Source: Empedobacter sp036647415 (GTDB lineage Bacteria > Bacteroidota > Bacteroidia > Flavobacteriales > Weeksellaceae). From it: a DNA stretch of 64,000 nucleotides. The notes below the pieces were generated by a model that was not told where the DNA came from, made no database searches, and saw only the letters and a list, made by a program, of their open reading frames with translations. Shown here piece by piece: positions 7,334 through 15,153 of the stretch. Every line of letters starts with the position of its first letter. Position 1 is the first letter of the stretch. The stretch spans positions 62,001 to 126,000 of the forward strand of contig NZ_JAVXKG010000004.1 in assembly GCF_036647415.1 (NCBI RefSeq), in the 5' to 3' direction. The position numbers and the translations under genes were made by a program.

Positions 7334-8206
7334 TTATTGGTTAAACTCGATGATTAAATGTTCCCAAGGTCCACTCCATCCAGTAACTGCAGATGTACAT
7401 GGGATATCGTTCCAATTACGATTAGAACTTTGATTTTGACTAATTATATGCACGCAACCTTCGTTGTTGTTTGAATTATTAGGTTCTCCATTATTAAAGA
7501 AATGTTCTGTCATTAAAGTTTCCCAATTTGTTTTAGACTTTTCACCTGTAACCCAAGTAAATTCTGTCGGATTTCCAGCGAAATCTACTTTGTTATATCC
7601 AATCCAAATACTTGTGTTTAGGTTATAACCAGTTGTATTATTAATCAAATTTGTTTTTACCCAATTCCATTCGTCAAGTGATGTGAAAGTTACTAAATAT
7701 CCTTTTTGACTTTTAGAGGCATTAAAAGCTTCTTCCCAATTGAAAGGAGTATCACCTTTATAAGCACAATAGGTATGTCCATTTTCTGTCCATTTTTTAC
7801 AACCTAAGGCTGTAAAAGTTTTAGTTCCTGATGTGAAATTGGTTGGTGTTTGCGGTGCAATACCAGTAGCTTCGTATCCTAATAATTCTACCAATTTTCC
7901 ATTTGTTGTAACTTCTAAATTAAGAGTTGGATTAGAAGGCGTCCATTTATTGATAATCCAAACATAATAACCTGGCTGTAAGTCAGAGGTTGTATTGGTG
8001 TTGTAAACTAATAATCCGTCTGCAGGATTTGGAATAGTTGTTTTATCAGTGATAGATTGTAGAGAAATATGAGAGCCAGAAAAACCTTTTTCTGTTGAGA
8101 CAAGATCAACCATTGCTGATTCTGATGGAGTTTCTGTTCCGACACCAATTTGTCCGAAAACAAAAGTGCTTAAACAGAATGTAAGAAAATATATTATTTT
8201 ATTCAT
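7334..8206 (-). CDS. Secreted C-type-lectin-like protein A (intact EPN/WND site)
   Basis: The start is placed at the ATG at 8206 because it opens a signal peptide ending ...FVFG-Q; upstream codons lie in the previous gene. The 290-residue protein has an N-terminal region typical of bacteroidotal surface proteins (QIGVGTETP, then GLLVYNT and GYYVW) and a C-terminal C-type-lectin-like domain from about residue 136. It has four cysteines (136, 147, 251, 270), a WIGYN core, EPN at 241-243 and WND at 265-267. In animal lectins EPN and WND form the calcium-dependent mannose site, so sugar binding is plausible. No type IX sorting domain is seen. It is the last gene of a three-gene tandem set. Confidence 0.78.
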   Translation of the reverse strand: MNKIIYFLTFCLSTFVFGQIGVGTETPSESAMVDLVSTEKGFSGSHISLQSITDKTTIPNPADGLLVYNTNTTSDLQPGYYVWIINKWTPSNPTLNLEVTTNGKLVELLGYEATGIAPQTPTNFTSGTKTFTALGCKKWTENGHTYCAYKGDTPFNWEEAFNASKSQKGYLVTFTSLDEWNWVKTNLINNTTGYNLNTSIWIGYNKVDFAGNPTEFTWVTGEKSKTNWETLMTEHFFNNGEPNNSNNNEGCVHIISQNQSSNRNWNDIPCTSAVTGWSGPWEHLIIEFNQ

Positions 8207-8213
8207 GAGATGC

Positions 8214-9095
8214 TTATTTACTAAATTCGATAATAAAATTTTGATGGTTTGTTGTAGTAGTACAATCAGAAGAACTCCATTGACGGTTAGCATTTATAGT
8301 TGTAGGTAAAATGTAAGTACATTTAGAATTTGTATTTAAACTCGCATTTTCTGGCTGATTTGCAATAAAACGCGCTTGTACATTAGATTCTAATCCCCAA
8401 TTATAAACTGATTTTTCGTTGGTAATCCAGTTGTATTTTGCTGCATTTCCAGGAGTAGCTATTTTGGTATATCCCAACCAAATTGCATTGTTTAATTCTT
8501 TTCCTTTTGCTTTAATAATGTTATCATTAATAAAATCCCATTCTTCATCAGAAGTAATTGTGACAACATATCCACCATTTGTTTTGGCTGCATTGTAAAC
8601 TTTTGTAAATGTTAAGTTAGTTGTTGCATTATTGTAGCCACAATAAGTATGTCCATTTCCACCATTTTTTATTTCCCATTTAGCGCAAGTAGTTAATTGT
8701 GCATTTTCTAAAGTGTTTGGAGGATTAACGGTTGTACCTAATTTGTATCCTAAATATTCTTCGTTAACATTCTGAATAATTGTGGCTTTGTTTTGTACAA
8801 TTCCCATCTTATTCCATTGATTATTGCTCCAATAATATAGTCCTGAACTAAGCTCAGTATTATTCGTTGTATTATAAACTAACAATCCATTGATAGGTTG
8901 TGAGATAATTGGCGAATAATTATTGATTTTTGTCAAGGCTACTTGAGGCATTGCAAAACCTTTATTTTCTGAAGATATCTGAAAATCCGCAGAAGCTTCT
9001 ATATTTTCATCTGCAACATTTAGTGTTACTTGTGCAGATGTAAAAACAGAGAATAAACATATTACTAAAGCTATAAATTTTATATTATTTTTCAT
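8214..9095 (-). CDS. Secreted C-type-lectin-like protein B (degenerate site)
   Basis: This 293-residue paralogue of its two neighbours has a signal peptide (cleavage expected after SVFTSA, mature Gln22), an N-terminal region with GLLVYNTT and GLYYWSNNQW, and a C-terminal lectin-like fold. The four cysteines (137, 152, 259, 278) and IWLGYTK core are kept. The canonical EPN is replaced by QPEN (247-250) and the WND position by WSSSD, so calcium-dependent sugar binding is doubtful. Its stop is seven bases from the start of protein A, indicating one operon. The fold assignment rests on motif spacing and on the better-preserved neighbour. Confidence 0.72.
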   Translation of the reverse strand: MKNNIKFIALVICLFSVFTSAQVTLNVADENIEASADFQISSENKGFAMPQVALTKINNYSPIISQPINGLLVYNTTNNTELSSGLYYWSNNQWNKMGIVQNKATIIQNVNEEYLGYKLGTTVNPPNTLENAQLTTCAKWEIKNGGNGHTYCGYNNATTNLTFTKVYNAAKTNGGYVVTITSDEEWDFINDNIIKAKGKELNNAIWLGYTKIATPGNAAKYNWITNEKSVYNWGLESNVQARFIANQPENASLNTNSKCTYILPTTINANRQWSSSDCTTTTNHQNFIIEFSK

Positions 9096-9101
9096 ATAGT
9101 T

Positions 9102-9953
9102 TTATTTTTGAAATTCTACGATAATGTAATTTAGATTAACCTTATAATCACATGTTTTACTTGTCCAAGTTTTATTGGTATCGTTCGAAATGTAGACACA
9201 TTTATCTTTTAATGTTCCATCAAAATTTGCATGTAAATTAGAAGTGTTAGACCAATCAATCATAGATTTTTCTCCAGAAATCCATGTATATTCAGGATTG
9301 TTTCCTGGTTCGGTTATTTTATTATAACCAATCCAAATATTACTATTACTTGCTTCTGGTTGATCTATAAAATTAGATTTTATATTATTCCATTCGTTGT
9401 TGGTAGTAATAGTAGTTAAATAACCTTTTAGGCTTTTAGCAAGATTAAAGGCTTGCGACCAATCAATGTTATCAGACAATTTATAAGCACAATAAGTATG
9501 TTCTATCGCATCTTTATAAGTATCTGTATATTTTACACATGGTTTTACTTTTTTTGCTGTTACATTTTCAAAAGCAAACTCATCTGGTGTACTATTTCCT
9601 TCGCCACTTGGGTTATATCCCAATGCAGAAGCATGAATACCAGTTGATGTAAATTCGGCTACAGCGCGTTGTTCATTAAATACAGGCTCCCATTTGTTAT
9701 TGTTCCAAACATAGTAAGTTTCATATAGACTATTGTTTTTAGTTGAATTATAAACAATTAATCCGTCTTTTACTTCTTTTACAGGTTCACTTGCTTGTGG
9801 AGTTTTTAATTCCATTTTAGATAATAAAAATCCTTTTGAGGATTTAGACATATCGAAAATAGTAGATTCGTGTGGGACTGTATTAATTCCTAGTTGTGCA
9901 TAAGAAATGCAAGATAATAATCCTCCAACCATTACTAAGTAATTCTTCGTCAT
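9102..9953 (-). CDS. Secreted C-type-lectin-like protein C (site lost)
   Basis: This is the first gene of the trio, 283 residues. The hydrophobic leader runs to ISYA-Q20; Cys15 in LLSC could alternatively act as a lipobox, which would make this member a lipoprotein. The surface-protein N-terminal region (LGINTVP, GLIVYNST, YYVWNNNKW) and the four domain cysteines (139, 154, 252, 268) are conserved, as are HTYCAY, IWIGYNK and the final hydrophobic IIVEF strand. The loop that carries EPN in protein A is shortened and the WND position reads WTSK, so the classical ligand site is absent. A candidate promoter lies at 10001-10008. The role is unknown. Confidence 0.7.
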   Translation of the reverse strand: MTKNYLVMVGGLLSCISYAQLGINTVPHESTIFDMSKSSKGFLLSKMELKTPQASEPVKEVKDGLIVYNSTKNNSLYETYYVWNNNKWEPVFNEQRAVAEFTSTGIHASALGYNPSGEGNSTPDEFAFENVTAKKVKPCVKYTDTYKDAIEHTYCAYKLSDNIDWSQAFNLAKSLKGYLTTITTNNEWNNIKSNFIDQPEASNSNIWIGYNKITEPGNNPEYTWISGEKSMIDWSNTSNLHANFDGTLKDKCVYISNDTNKTWTSKTCDYKVNLNYIIVEFQK

Positions 9954-10000
9954 ATTTTTTATTAATTATCATTTTCGGTCATTTTGTAGTGAGAGGGGGG

Positions 10001-10008
10001 CAAAATTA
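10001..10008 (-). promoter_or_regulatory. Candidate -7 box (TAATTTTG) for the lectin-like operon
   Basis: TAATTTTG on the minus strand matches TAnnTTTG, 47 bases ahead of the first lectin-like gene. A G-rich run (GGGGGG at 9995-10000 on the plus strand, so C-rich in the transcript) follows immediately and would lie at or near the predicted transcript start, unusual in this AT-rich sequence. Confidence 0.45.
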
Positions 10009-10175
10009 CAAATTTCATCTACTTTGATAACATCATCAAGTATGATATAAGTCGCATATTTGAATTTAAAAATGAGTCTATTAACATGAAGAATAGTTAT
10101 TTGTTTAGTGTTTTTGATAACTAATACTCGCGAAATAAGGTTTAACTCTGAATTATATTTTTAAGTTTTTATGTT

Positions 10176-10183
10176 TAATTTTG
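10176..10183 (+). promoter_or_regulatory. Candidate -7 box (TAATTTTG) abutting the TIGR02757 start
   Basis: TAATTTTG ends four bases before the ATG at 10188 (TACA between). With the normal distance from this box to the transcription start, the mRNA would begin at or beside the ATG, so it is predicted to be leaderless. Confidence 0.5.
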
Positions 10184-10187
10184 TACA

Positions 10188-10952
10188 ATGAATCAACAAG
10201 AATTAAAAGATTTTTTAGACGAAAAAGTTCTTCAATATAATACACTCGATTTTATTGATTCTGATCCAGTTCAGATTCCGCACCGATTTTCGATGAAAGA
10301 AGATATTGAAATAGCTGGGTTTTTAGCTGCAACAATTGCATGGGGAAATCGTAAAATGATTATCAACAATGCAAATAAAATGATGAGTTTGATGGGAAAT
10401 TCGCCTTATGATTTTGTGATGAATTTCTCTGAAAATGATTTAGATAATTTAGATGGATTTGTGCATCGTACATTTAATAGTGATGATTTAAAGTTTTTTG
10501 TGAAATCACTTCGTTATATTTATCAAAATCATGGAGGATTGGAACAGGTTTTTGCTCAACATCAATCTTCAGATTCTATGCAAGAATCAATCTCGAAATT
10601 TAAACAAACTTTTTTTGAAATAGAACATTTACCAAGAACAACCAAACACGTTTCTGATCCATTAAATAATTCGGCTGCAAAAAGAATCAACATGTTTTTG
10701 CGTTGGATGATTCGTGACGATCAACAAGGTGTTGATTTAGGAATCTGGAAATCACTTCCGACTTCTATTCTTTCTTGCCCGTTAGACGTACATTCTGGTA
10801 ATGTAGCCCGTAAGTTAGGTATTCTGACTCGTAAACAAAACGATGCAAAAGCTTTGAAGGAACTCGATACAAAACTTCGTGAAATGGATGTGAATGATCC
10901 TGTAAAATATGATTTTGCTCTTTTTGGATTAGGCGTTTTCGAAGGGTTTTAA
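10188..10952 (+). CDS. TIGR02757 / DUF2400 family protein
   Basis: This 254-residue protein belongs to the DUF2400 (TIGR02757) family, conserved in Bacteroidota and some other phyla without an established function. Family features are the early PVQIPHRF and the IAGFLAATIAWGNRKMI helix, the SDPLNNSAAKRINMFLRWMIR motif in the middle and CPLDVHSGNVARKLG near the end. It has no signal peptide or membrane segment. Some annotators see distant similarity to helix-hairpin-helix DNA repair proteins, which I cannot test here. It stands alone, with a very short or absent mRNA leader. Confidence 0.88.
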   Translation: MNQQELKDFLDEKVLQYNTLDFIDSDPVQIPHRFSMKEDIEIAGFLAATIAWGNRKMIINNANKMMSLMGNSPYDFVMNFSENDLDNLDGFVHRTFNSDDLKFFVKSLRYIYQNHGGLEQVFAQHQSSDSMQESISKFKQTFFEIEHLPRTTKHVSDPLNNSAAKRINMFLRWMIRDDQQGVDLGIWKSLPTSILSCPLDVHSGNVARKLGILTRKQNDAKALKELDTKLREMDVNDPVKYDFALFGLGVFEGF

Positions 10953-11085
10953 TATGATTAATTCATAATTTTAAGAATAACTTATATCTTTTTTAACGGA
11001 AAAATTTAAATAAAAGCTCTAATTTCGATAAATATCTTACTTAGAAAAATAACTACTTCAAAGAAAATCTATAAAAAAATAATAA

Positions 11086-11670
11086 ATGGTAAAAATACTT
11101 GTTGGGGAAGAATTTAGAGAAGTGAGCTTATTAGGAAATTTAAGAAATTTTTATGCAATTTCAAATTTTGGACGTTTAGTAAGTTTTTTATCTGGTATAG
11201 AAGAAGACGGAAAAGTTTTGAAAGGAAGTTATATAAACGGATACAAGATTTTAAGATATAGCTATAAAGATGAATCTGGACGAAAAAAATATACACAGAA
11301 TTTAATATATCATTTAGTTGCCGAACAATTTTTACCAGCACCAACAGAAGATCAAACCTATTTATTACATCTCGATTTTGTAAAGGATAATGATAATGTA
11401 ACAAATTTGAAATGGGCTACGAAAGACGAATTCCGAGATCATTTTATGAAAAGCCCACTGTATAAAGATGGAATAAAAAAATCGCAACAGACACGTCAAA
11501 AAATGGACGGAAATAAGTTGACTTCTACAGATGTAATTCGAATTAAAAAAATGTTAGCTAATCCAAATCGTAAGACTCGATTAAGAATTATTGCAAAACA
11601 ATTCGGAATTAGTGAAATGCAATTATACAGAATAAAATCTGGAGAAAATTGGGGACATATTAAAATCTAA
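11086..11670 (+). CDS. NUMOD4 / HNH-endonuclease-like DNA-binding protein
   Basis: This 194-residue protein has the module order of phage and intron HNH endonucleases. It has a NUMOD4-like N-terminus (EEFREV, YAISNFGRLVSF, then GKVLKGSYINGY), an HNH-like middle (YHLVAEQFLPAP, LLHLDFVKDNDNVTNLKWAT) and a C-terminal helix-turn-helix of the NUMOD1/resolvase type (LRIIAKQFGISEMQLYRIKSGENW). The second histidine is kept, but the usual NHxDG is LHLDF, so nuclease activity may be lost. It is not inside another gene and has no adjacent mobile element. It may be a domesticated DNA-binding regulator; a free-standing homing nuclease is the alternative. Confidence 0.72.
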   Translation: MVKILVGEEFREVSLLGNLRNFYAISNFGRLVSFLSGIEEDGKVLKGSYINGYKILRYSYKDESGRKKYTQNLIYHLVAEQFLPAPTEDQTYLLHLDFVKDNDNVTNLKWATKDEFRDHFMKSPLYKDGIKKSQQTRQKMDGNKLTSTDVIRIKKMLANPNRKTRLRIIAKQFGISEMQLYRIKSGENWGHIKI

Positions 11671-11689
11671 AATAAAATTAAACAAAATA

Positions 11690-11697
11690 TAAATTTG
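11690..11697 (+). promoter_or_regulatory. Promoter-like box (TAAATTTG) just before a terminator
   Basis: TAAATTTG matches the -7 consensus but lies between the HNH-like gene and a hairpin terminator at 11713-11749. It could drive the hydrolase gene through the hairpin, make a tiny RNA of about 45 bases, or be chance in AT-rich DNA. There is no -33 TTG at the right place. Confidence 0.25.
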
Positions 11698-11712
11698 CAA
11701 CGTTTGTAAGTG

Positions 11713-11749
11713 AAAAACGGTATTCAGTTCTATTGAATGCCGTTTTTTT
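11713..11749 (+). terminator. Intrinsic terminator after the HNH-like gene
   Basis: The stem AAAACGGTATTCA / TGAATGCCGTTTT with one G-U pair and a seven-base loop is followed by seven T residues. It separates the HNH-like gene from the serine hydrolase gene. Confidence 0.8.
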
Positions 11750-11789
11750 ATTTAGAAATTAGAATTAAATTCGCTAAAAATAAGTTACA

Positions 11790-12440
11790 ATGAAAGAATT
11801 AAATGAAATAAAATATATAGAACGTTTACCAGTTACAAAAACTGAAAAAACGCCTCTTTTTGTGTTGATTCATGGTTATGGGAGCAATGAGGAAGATTTA
11901 TTTTCGTTTGCGCAAGACTTACCAGAAAATGCGCATATTGTTAGTGTGCGTGCGCGTTACGACATTCCTTACGGTGGTTTTGCATGGTATGACATCAATT
12001 TTGTGAATAATGAAAAATGGATGGATGAAGATCAAGCAATAGAGTCTCGAAATAAATTGGTTGATTTTATTGATGCAATTACGCAACAAGAAAATTTGGA
12101 TGTGGAAAATGTAACATTAATGGGCTTTAGTCAAGGTGCGATTTTGAGTTATGCTATTGCATTGAATAATCCAGGAAAAATAAAAAATGCAGCTATTTTA
12201 AGTGGTTATCCAGAGCATAAAATCATAGGAGAATTTGATCAAACAAAAGATTTTTCTAACTTGAATTTCTTTGTTTCTCACGGAACAGAAGATGTTGTTT
12301 TACCAATAGAATTAGGAAAAATGGGAGAAGAATTTTTGCGAAATTTGAATATTAAATTCGAATACCACGAATATAGAAGTGGACATGGAATTGTACCACA
12401 AAATTATCATGATTTGATGGCTTGGATCAAGAATTTCTAA
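11790..12440 (+). CDS. Alpha/beta hydrolase (phospholipase/carboxylesterase family)
   Basis: This 216-residue cytoplasmic serine hydrolase belongs to the small carboxylesterase/acyl-protein thioesterase family. The oxyanion-hole region is FVLIHGYGSNEED near residue 25. The catalytic triad is readable as Ser114 in GFSQG, Asp168 in GTEDVV and His199 in SGHGI. There is no signal peptide. The length is normal for the family. The natural substrate, whether a phospholipid, acyl ester or thioester, cannot be told from the sequence. The gene is preceded by a terminator and faces the Smr gene tail to tail, so it is probably a single-gene unit. Confidence 0.88.
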   Translation: MKELNEIKYIERLPVTKTEKTPLFVLIHGYGSNEEDLFSFAQDLPENAHIVSVRARYDIPYGGFAWYDINFVNNEKWMDEDQAIESRNKLVDFIDAITQQENLDVENVTLMGFSQGAILSYAIALNNPGKIKNAAILSGYPEHKIIGEFDQTKDFSNLNFFVSHGTEDVVLPIELGKMGEEFLRNLNIKFEYHEYRSGHGIVPQNYHDLMAWIKNF

Positions 12441-12445
12441 AACAA

Positions 12446-12961
12446 TTAGATAAATTTTACTTCTATGGCGTCGCCGTGATATTCTTTTAGTGGTGCGTCA
12501 TAGAACTCTATGTTGGTATAGCGGTATAGTAATTCTGTTAATTCACGTTTTAAAACACCTTTTCCAAAACCATGAATAAAAACTAATCTAATCTGACTCT
12601 CAAACATTGCACGTTCTACTTCATTTCGCGCAACATCTAGTTGTGTTGTAATAATTTCTGCATTATCCATATCACGCCAATTATCAACTAAATTTTCTAT
12701 ATGTAAATCAATTTCACGGGTAACGTATGGATGACGATGAGATTTTCTGAAAGTTTTGAATTTTGGTTTCGAGAAAATTTTCTTTTCTTCTTCTCGGTAT
12801 TCATCATAATCAATATCAATATCTTTGATTATTTCGTCTTGTTGATATTCATATTCAAAACCAAATTCATCGTTAAAATAGATACAATCTCCCTTTACTT
12901 TGGTAATTGTACCTGAAATATTGTCATCTATTACTTTAACTTTTGTTCCGATTTTGAACAT
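12446..12961 (-). CDS. Smr-domain protein
   Basis: This 171-residue protein has an N-terminal SH3-like/KOW-type part (GTKVKVIDDNISGTITKVKGDCIYF) and a C-terminal Smr domain of the MutS2 type. The Smr signatures are the DLHIENL motif near residue 84, RLVFIHGFGKGVLKREL near 126 and a final GDAIEVKF strand. Smr domains are nucleases or nucleic-acid binders, sometimes acting in ribosome rescue or recombination control. The His-Gly-x-Gly loop (HGFGKG) is intact, so activity is plausible. The gene is convergent with the hydrolase, only five bases apart, and divergent from the polysaccharide operon. Confidence 0.85.
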   Translation of the reverse strand: MFKIGTKVKVIDDNISGTITKVKGDCIYFNDEFGFEYEYQQDEIIKDIDIDYDEYREEEKKIFSKPKFKTFRKSHRHPYVTREIDLHIENLVDNWRDMDNAEIITTQLDVARNEVERAMFESQIRLVFIHGFGKGVLKRELTELLYRYTNIEFYDAPLKEYHGDAIEVKFI

Positions 12962-12977
12962 TTCTTCTACTTTTTTC

Positions 12978-12985
12978 CAAAATTA
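12978..12985 (-). promoter_or_regulatory. Candidate -7 box (TAATTTTG) for the Smr gene
   Basis: TAATTTTG on the minus strand is a perfect TAnnTTTG match, 16 bases before the Smr ATG. Confidence 0.45.
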
Positions 12986-13041
12986 AGAATTTTTTTATGT
13001 GTTTTTAGATTATTGTATTATTTAGTTCAGAATCAATAGTG

Positions 13042-13049
13042 TATTTTTG
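13042..13049 (+). promoter_or_regulatory. Candidate -7 box (TATTTTTG) of the polysaccharide operon
   Basis: TATTTTTG fits the consensus and lies 18 bases before the ATG at 13068. Because a TTG start at 13047 would fall inside this box, it also argues for the ATG as the true start of the first glycosyltransferase. It is the only good box ahead of the 22-kb operon. Confidence 0.5.
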
Positions 13050-13067
13050 CTTCTTCAAACTAACCAA

Positions 13068-14252
13068 ATGTCAAATCAACCTAAAAAAATAAAAGTACTT
13101 TTTAGGCTTCGCTCGTTAGAAATGGGTGGAGTTCCGAGAGTAGTTTTAGATTTATTACGAAACTTACCAAAAGATAAATTCGATTTTACTTTGATGCTCA
13201 ATCTGTATCAAGGCGAATTGATAAAAGAAATTCCATCTGATATTAAATTAATTGTAGTTGAAAAAGGAAAAGAACAAATGAGTTCTAATCCATTTATTCA
13301 AAAAATACAATTGATTTGGCGACGATTGAAATTAGAAGTTTACGAAAAATTTCCTTCAATTTTATATCAAATAAAAGTTCCAGAAAAATATGATATTGAA
13401 GTTTCTCCAGGTTATGCAGAATTTGATATGGTATTAAATTCTCCAGATAAGAATTCGAGAAAAATAGGTTGGTTCCATACAGATGTTGGTTATGATAAAG
13501 ATCAACAGCGTGTTTTGAGTAGAATTGAGAAAATGAAATGTTTTGATTTCATGATTTTCGGATCCAAACAAACACGACAAGTAATTGATGATTTGTATCA
13601 AGTGAGCTATCCAAAATCAACGGTTATTTACAATGTAATAAAAGTAGATGAGGTGTTGAAAAAAGCAGAACTTTTTGAACACTCTTTTCAAACAGATTTA
13701 CCTGTTTTTTCTTCGATGGGACGTTTGCATCATCGCAAAGGTTATCATACGTTAATGAAAGCTCACAAACGATTATTAGTTGATGGTTTTCCTCATAAAA
13801 TTGCTGTAATTGGTGGTGGAAATGAAATGGAAAATTTAATCAATCAACGTAAGGAATTAGGAGTAGAAGATACTTTTTTATTATTAGATTCTCAGACAAA
13901 TCCTTATCCTTATATCAAAGCTTCAAATTATTTTATTTTGCCAACGCAATCAGAATCTTATCCACTTGTAATAGGAGAAATAATGTGTATGCGTAAACCA
14001 ATTATTTCGACAAATGTTGGTGGAATTGCAGAAATGATAGAGGATGGTATTGATGGAGTTTTGATAAAATATGACGAAGATGAAATGTATGATTCGATGA
14101 AAAATTTTATGACTAATCCAGAATTGGTGCAGAAAATAATAGATGGAACGGAAACAGCTTACAATAAATTTGATGAAAAAGAAATTTATCGTCAAGTTTC
14201 AGAAGTTTTTGAACAAGAATATCAATTAAAACTTGAAAATGAGCGAAATTAA
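13068..14252 (+). CDS. Glycosyltransferase, GT4 family (first gene of polysaccharide operon)
   Basis: This 394-residue GT-B glycosyltransferase transfers a sugar from a nucleotide donor to a lipid-linked acceptor at the inner face of the membrane. The N-terminal domain opens RLRSLEMGGVPRVVLDLL. The C-terminal domain has SMGRLHHRKGYHTLMKAHKRL, the GGGNEMENL nucleotide loop and the GT4 acid motif in QSESYPLVIGEIMCMRKPIISTNVGG. It resembles the gene product at 24579 closely in its opening block (LLNLYSG-like), so the two are probably paralogues. ATG at 13068 is used. Its last 14 bases overlap the next gene, suggesting coupled translation. Donor and linkage are unknown. Confidence 0.88.
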   Translation: MSNQPKKIKVLFRLRSLEMGGVPRVVLDLLRNLPKDKFDFTLMLNLYQGELIKEIPSDIKLIVVEKGKEQMSSNPFIQKIQLIWRRLKLEVYEKFPSILYQIKVPEKYDIEVSPGYAEFDMVLNSPDKNSRKIGWFHTDVGYDKDQQRVLSRIEKMKCFDFMIFGSKQTRQVIDDLYQVSYPKSTVIYNVIKVDEVLKKAELFEHSFQTDLPVFSSMGRLHHRKGYHTLMKAHKRLLVDGFPHKIAVIGGGNEMENLINQRKELGVEDTFLLLDSQTNPYPYIKASNYFILPTQSESYPLVIGEIMCMRKPIISTNVGGIAEMIEDGIDGVLIKYDEDEMYDSMKNFMTNPELVQKIIDGTETAYNKFDEKEIYRQVSEVFEQEYQLKLENERN

Positions 14253-15150
14253 AATTTCTATTGTAACACCTTCTTACAACCGTGCACATACATTATCTCG
14301 TGTTTATGAATCGTTAAAAAATCAAACTTTTAAAGATTTTAAATGGATTATTATGGATGATGGCTCTACAGATAATACAAGTGAATTGGTAAAATCCTTT
14401 CAAGCTGAAAATGTATTCGAAATTGATTATTTTTGGAATGAGAATCAACATAAATTCATCACTGTTTTTGAGGGAATAAAAAAGGTTACGTCAAACTATT
14501 TTATGATTGTAGATTCGGACGATTCTTATCCAAATAATGCATTACAAAATTTATTTGATGAGGTAGAAAAAATTACGAATCAAGATGAATTTATTTCTGT
14601 AATGGGATTATCACAATACACAGATGGGAAAATTGTTGGTCATCAATATCCTAATAATGGGTTTGATGGTTCTATTTTCGATATGCGTTACAAGTACAAA
14701 GTACGAGGCGATAAGTTCGGGATTTTTATAACAAAGACTTATCAACAATTGTTGAAAAACTTTGATTATTCACCTTACAAAAACAAAGGATATATTCCAC
14801 AAGCTGTATTTTTTAATACTTATGATGCTAACGGATTGAAAACTAGATTTGTTAATAAAGTTGTTCGTAACTATCATTTGGACGATGATGATGCAAACTC
14901 AGTTTCTAATACACGTTTTACAGGAAAAAATACGTTTGGATTGATGGAAGGTTATCGCTCATTTCTAAATTCGTATGGTTCAAAACTTTTTGATTATCCA
15001 AAAGCTTTAATTCGTAATTTGGTTGGGTATCATACTTATTCATTGATTAATAATCGAAGTTTTTCAGAAATAAATAATGGTTTGACAAATTTCAAACTAT
15101 TATCAACATTGATTTATCCGTTGTCTTATCTATATTATAAATTGAAATAA
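14239..15150 (+). CDS. Glycosyltransferase, GT2 family
   Basis: This 303-residue GT-A inverting glycosyltransferase starts at ATG 14239; the TTG at 14233 is less likely. The N-terminal domain shows the usual ISIVTPSYNRAHTL, the WIIMDDGSTDNT nucleotide-binding motif and VDSDDSYPNNAL with the metal-binding DxD (DSDD). The C-terminal part is variable and presumably binds the acceptor. It overlaps the preceding GT4 gene and is followed after three bases by the MBOAT gene. It probably adds one residue of the repeat unit. Confidence 0.88.
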   Translation: MSEIKISIVTPSYNRAHTLSRVYESLKNQTFKDFKWIIMDDGSTDNTSELVKSFQAENVFEIDYFWNENQHKFITVFEGIKKVTSNYFMIVDSDDSYPNNALQNLFDEVEKITNQDEFISVMGLSQYTDGKIVGHQYPNNGFDGSIFDMRYKYKVRGDKFGIFITKTYQQLLKNFDYSPYKNKGYIPQAVFFNTYDANGLKTRFVNKVVRNYHLDDDDANSVSNTRFTGKNTFGLMEGYRSFLNSYGSKLFDYPKALIRNLVGYHTYSLINNRSFSEINNGLTNFKLLSTLIYPLSYLYYKLK

Positions 15151-15153
15151 AAT

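Noticed and set aside
13047..13067. Upstream TTG start extending the first glycosyltransferase by seven codons
   Set aside because: The TTG lies inside the TATTTTTG promoter box, and the ATG at 13068 fits the family N-terminus.
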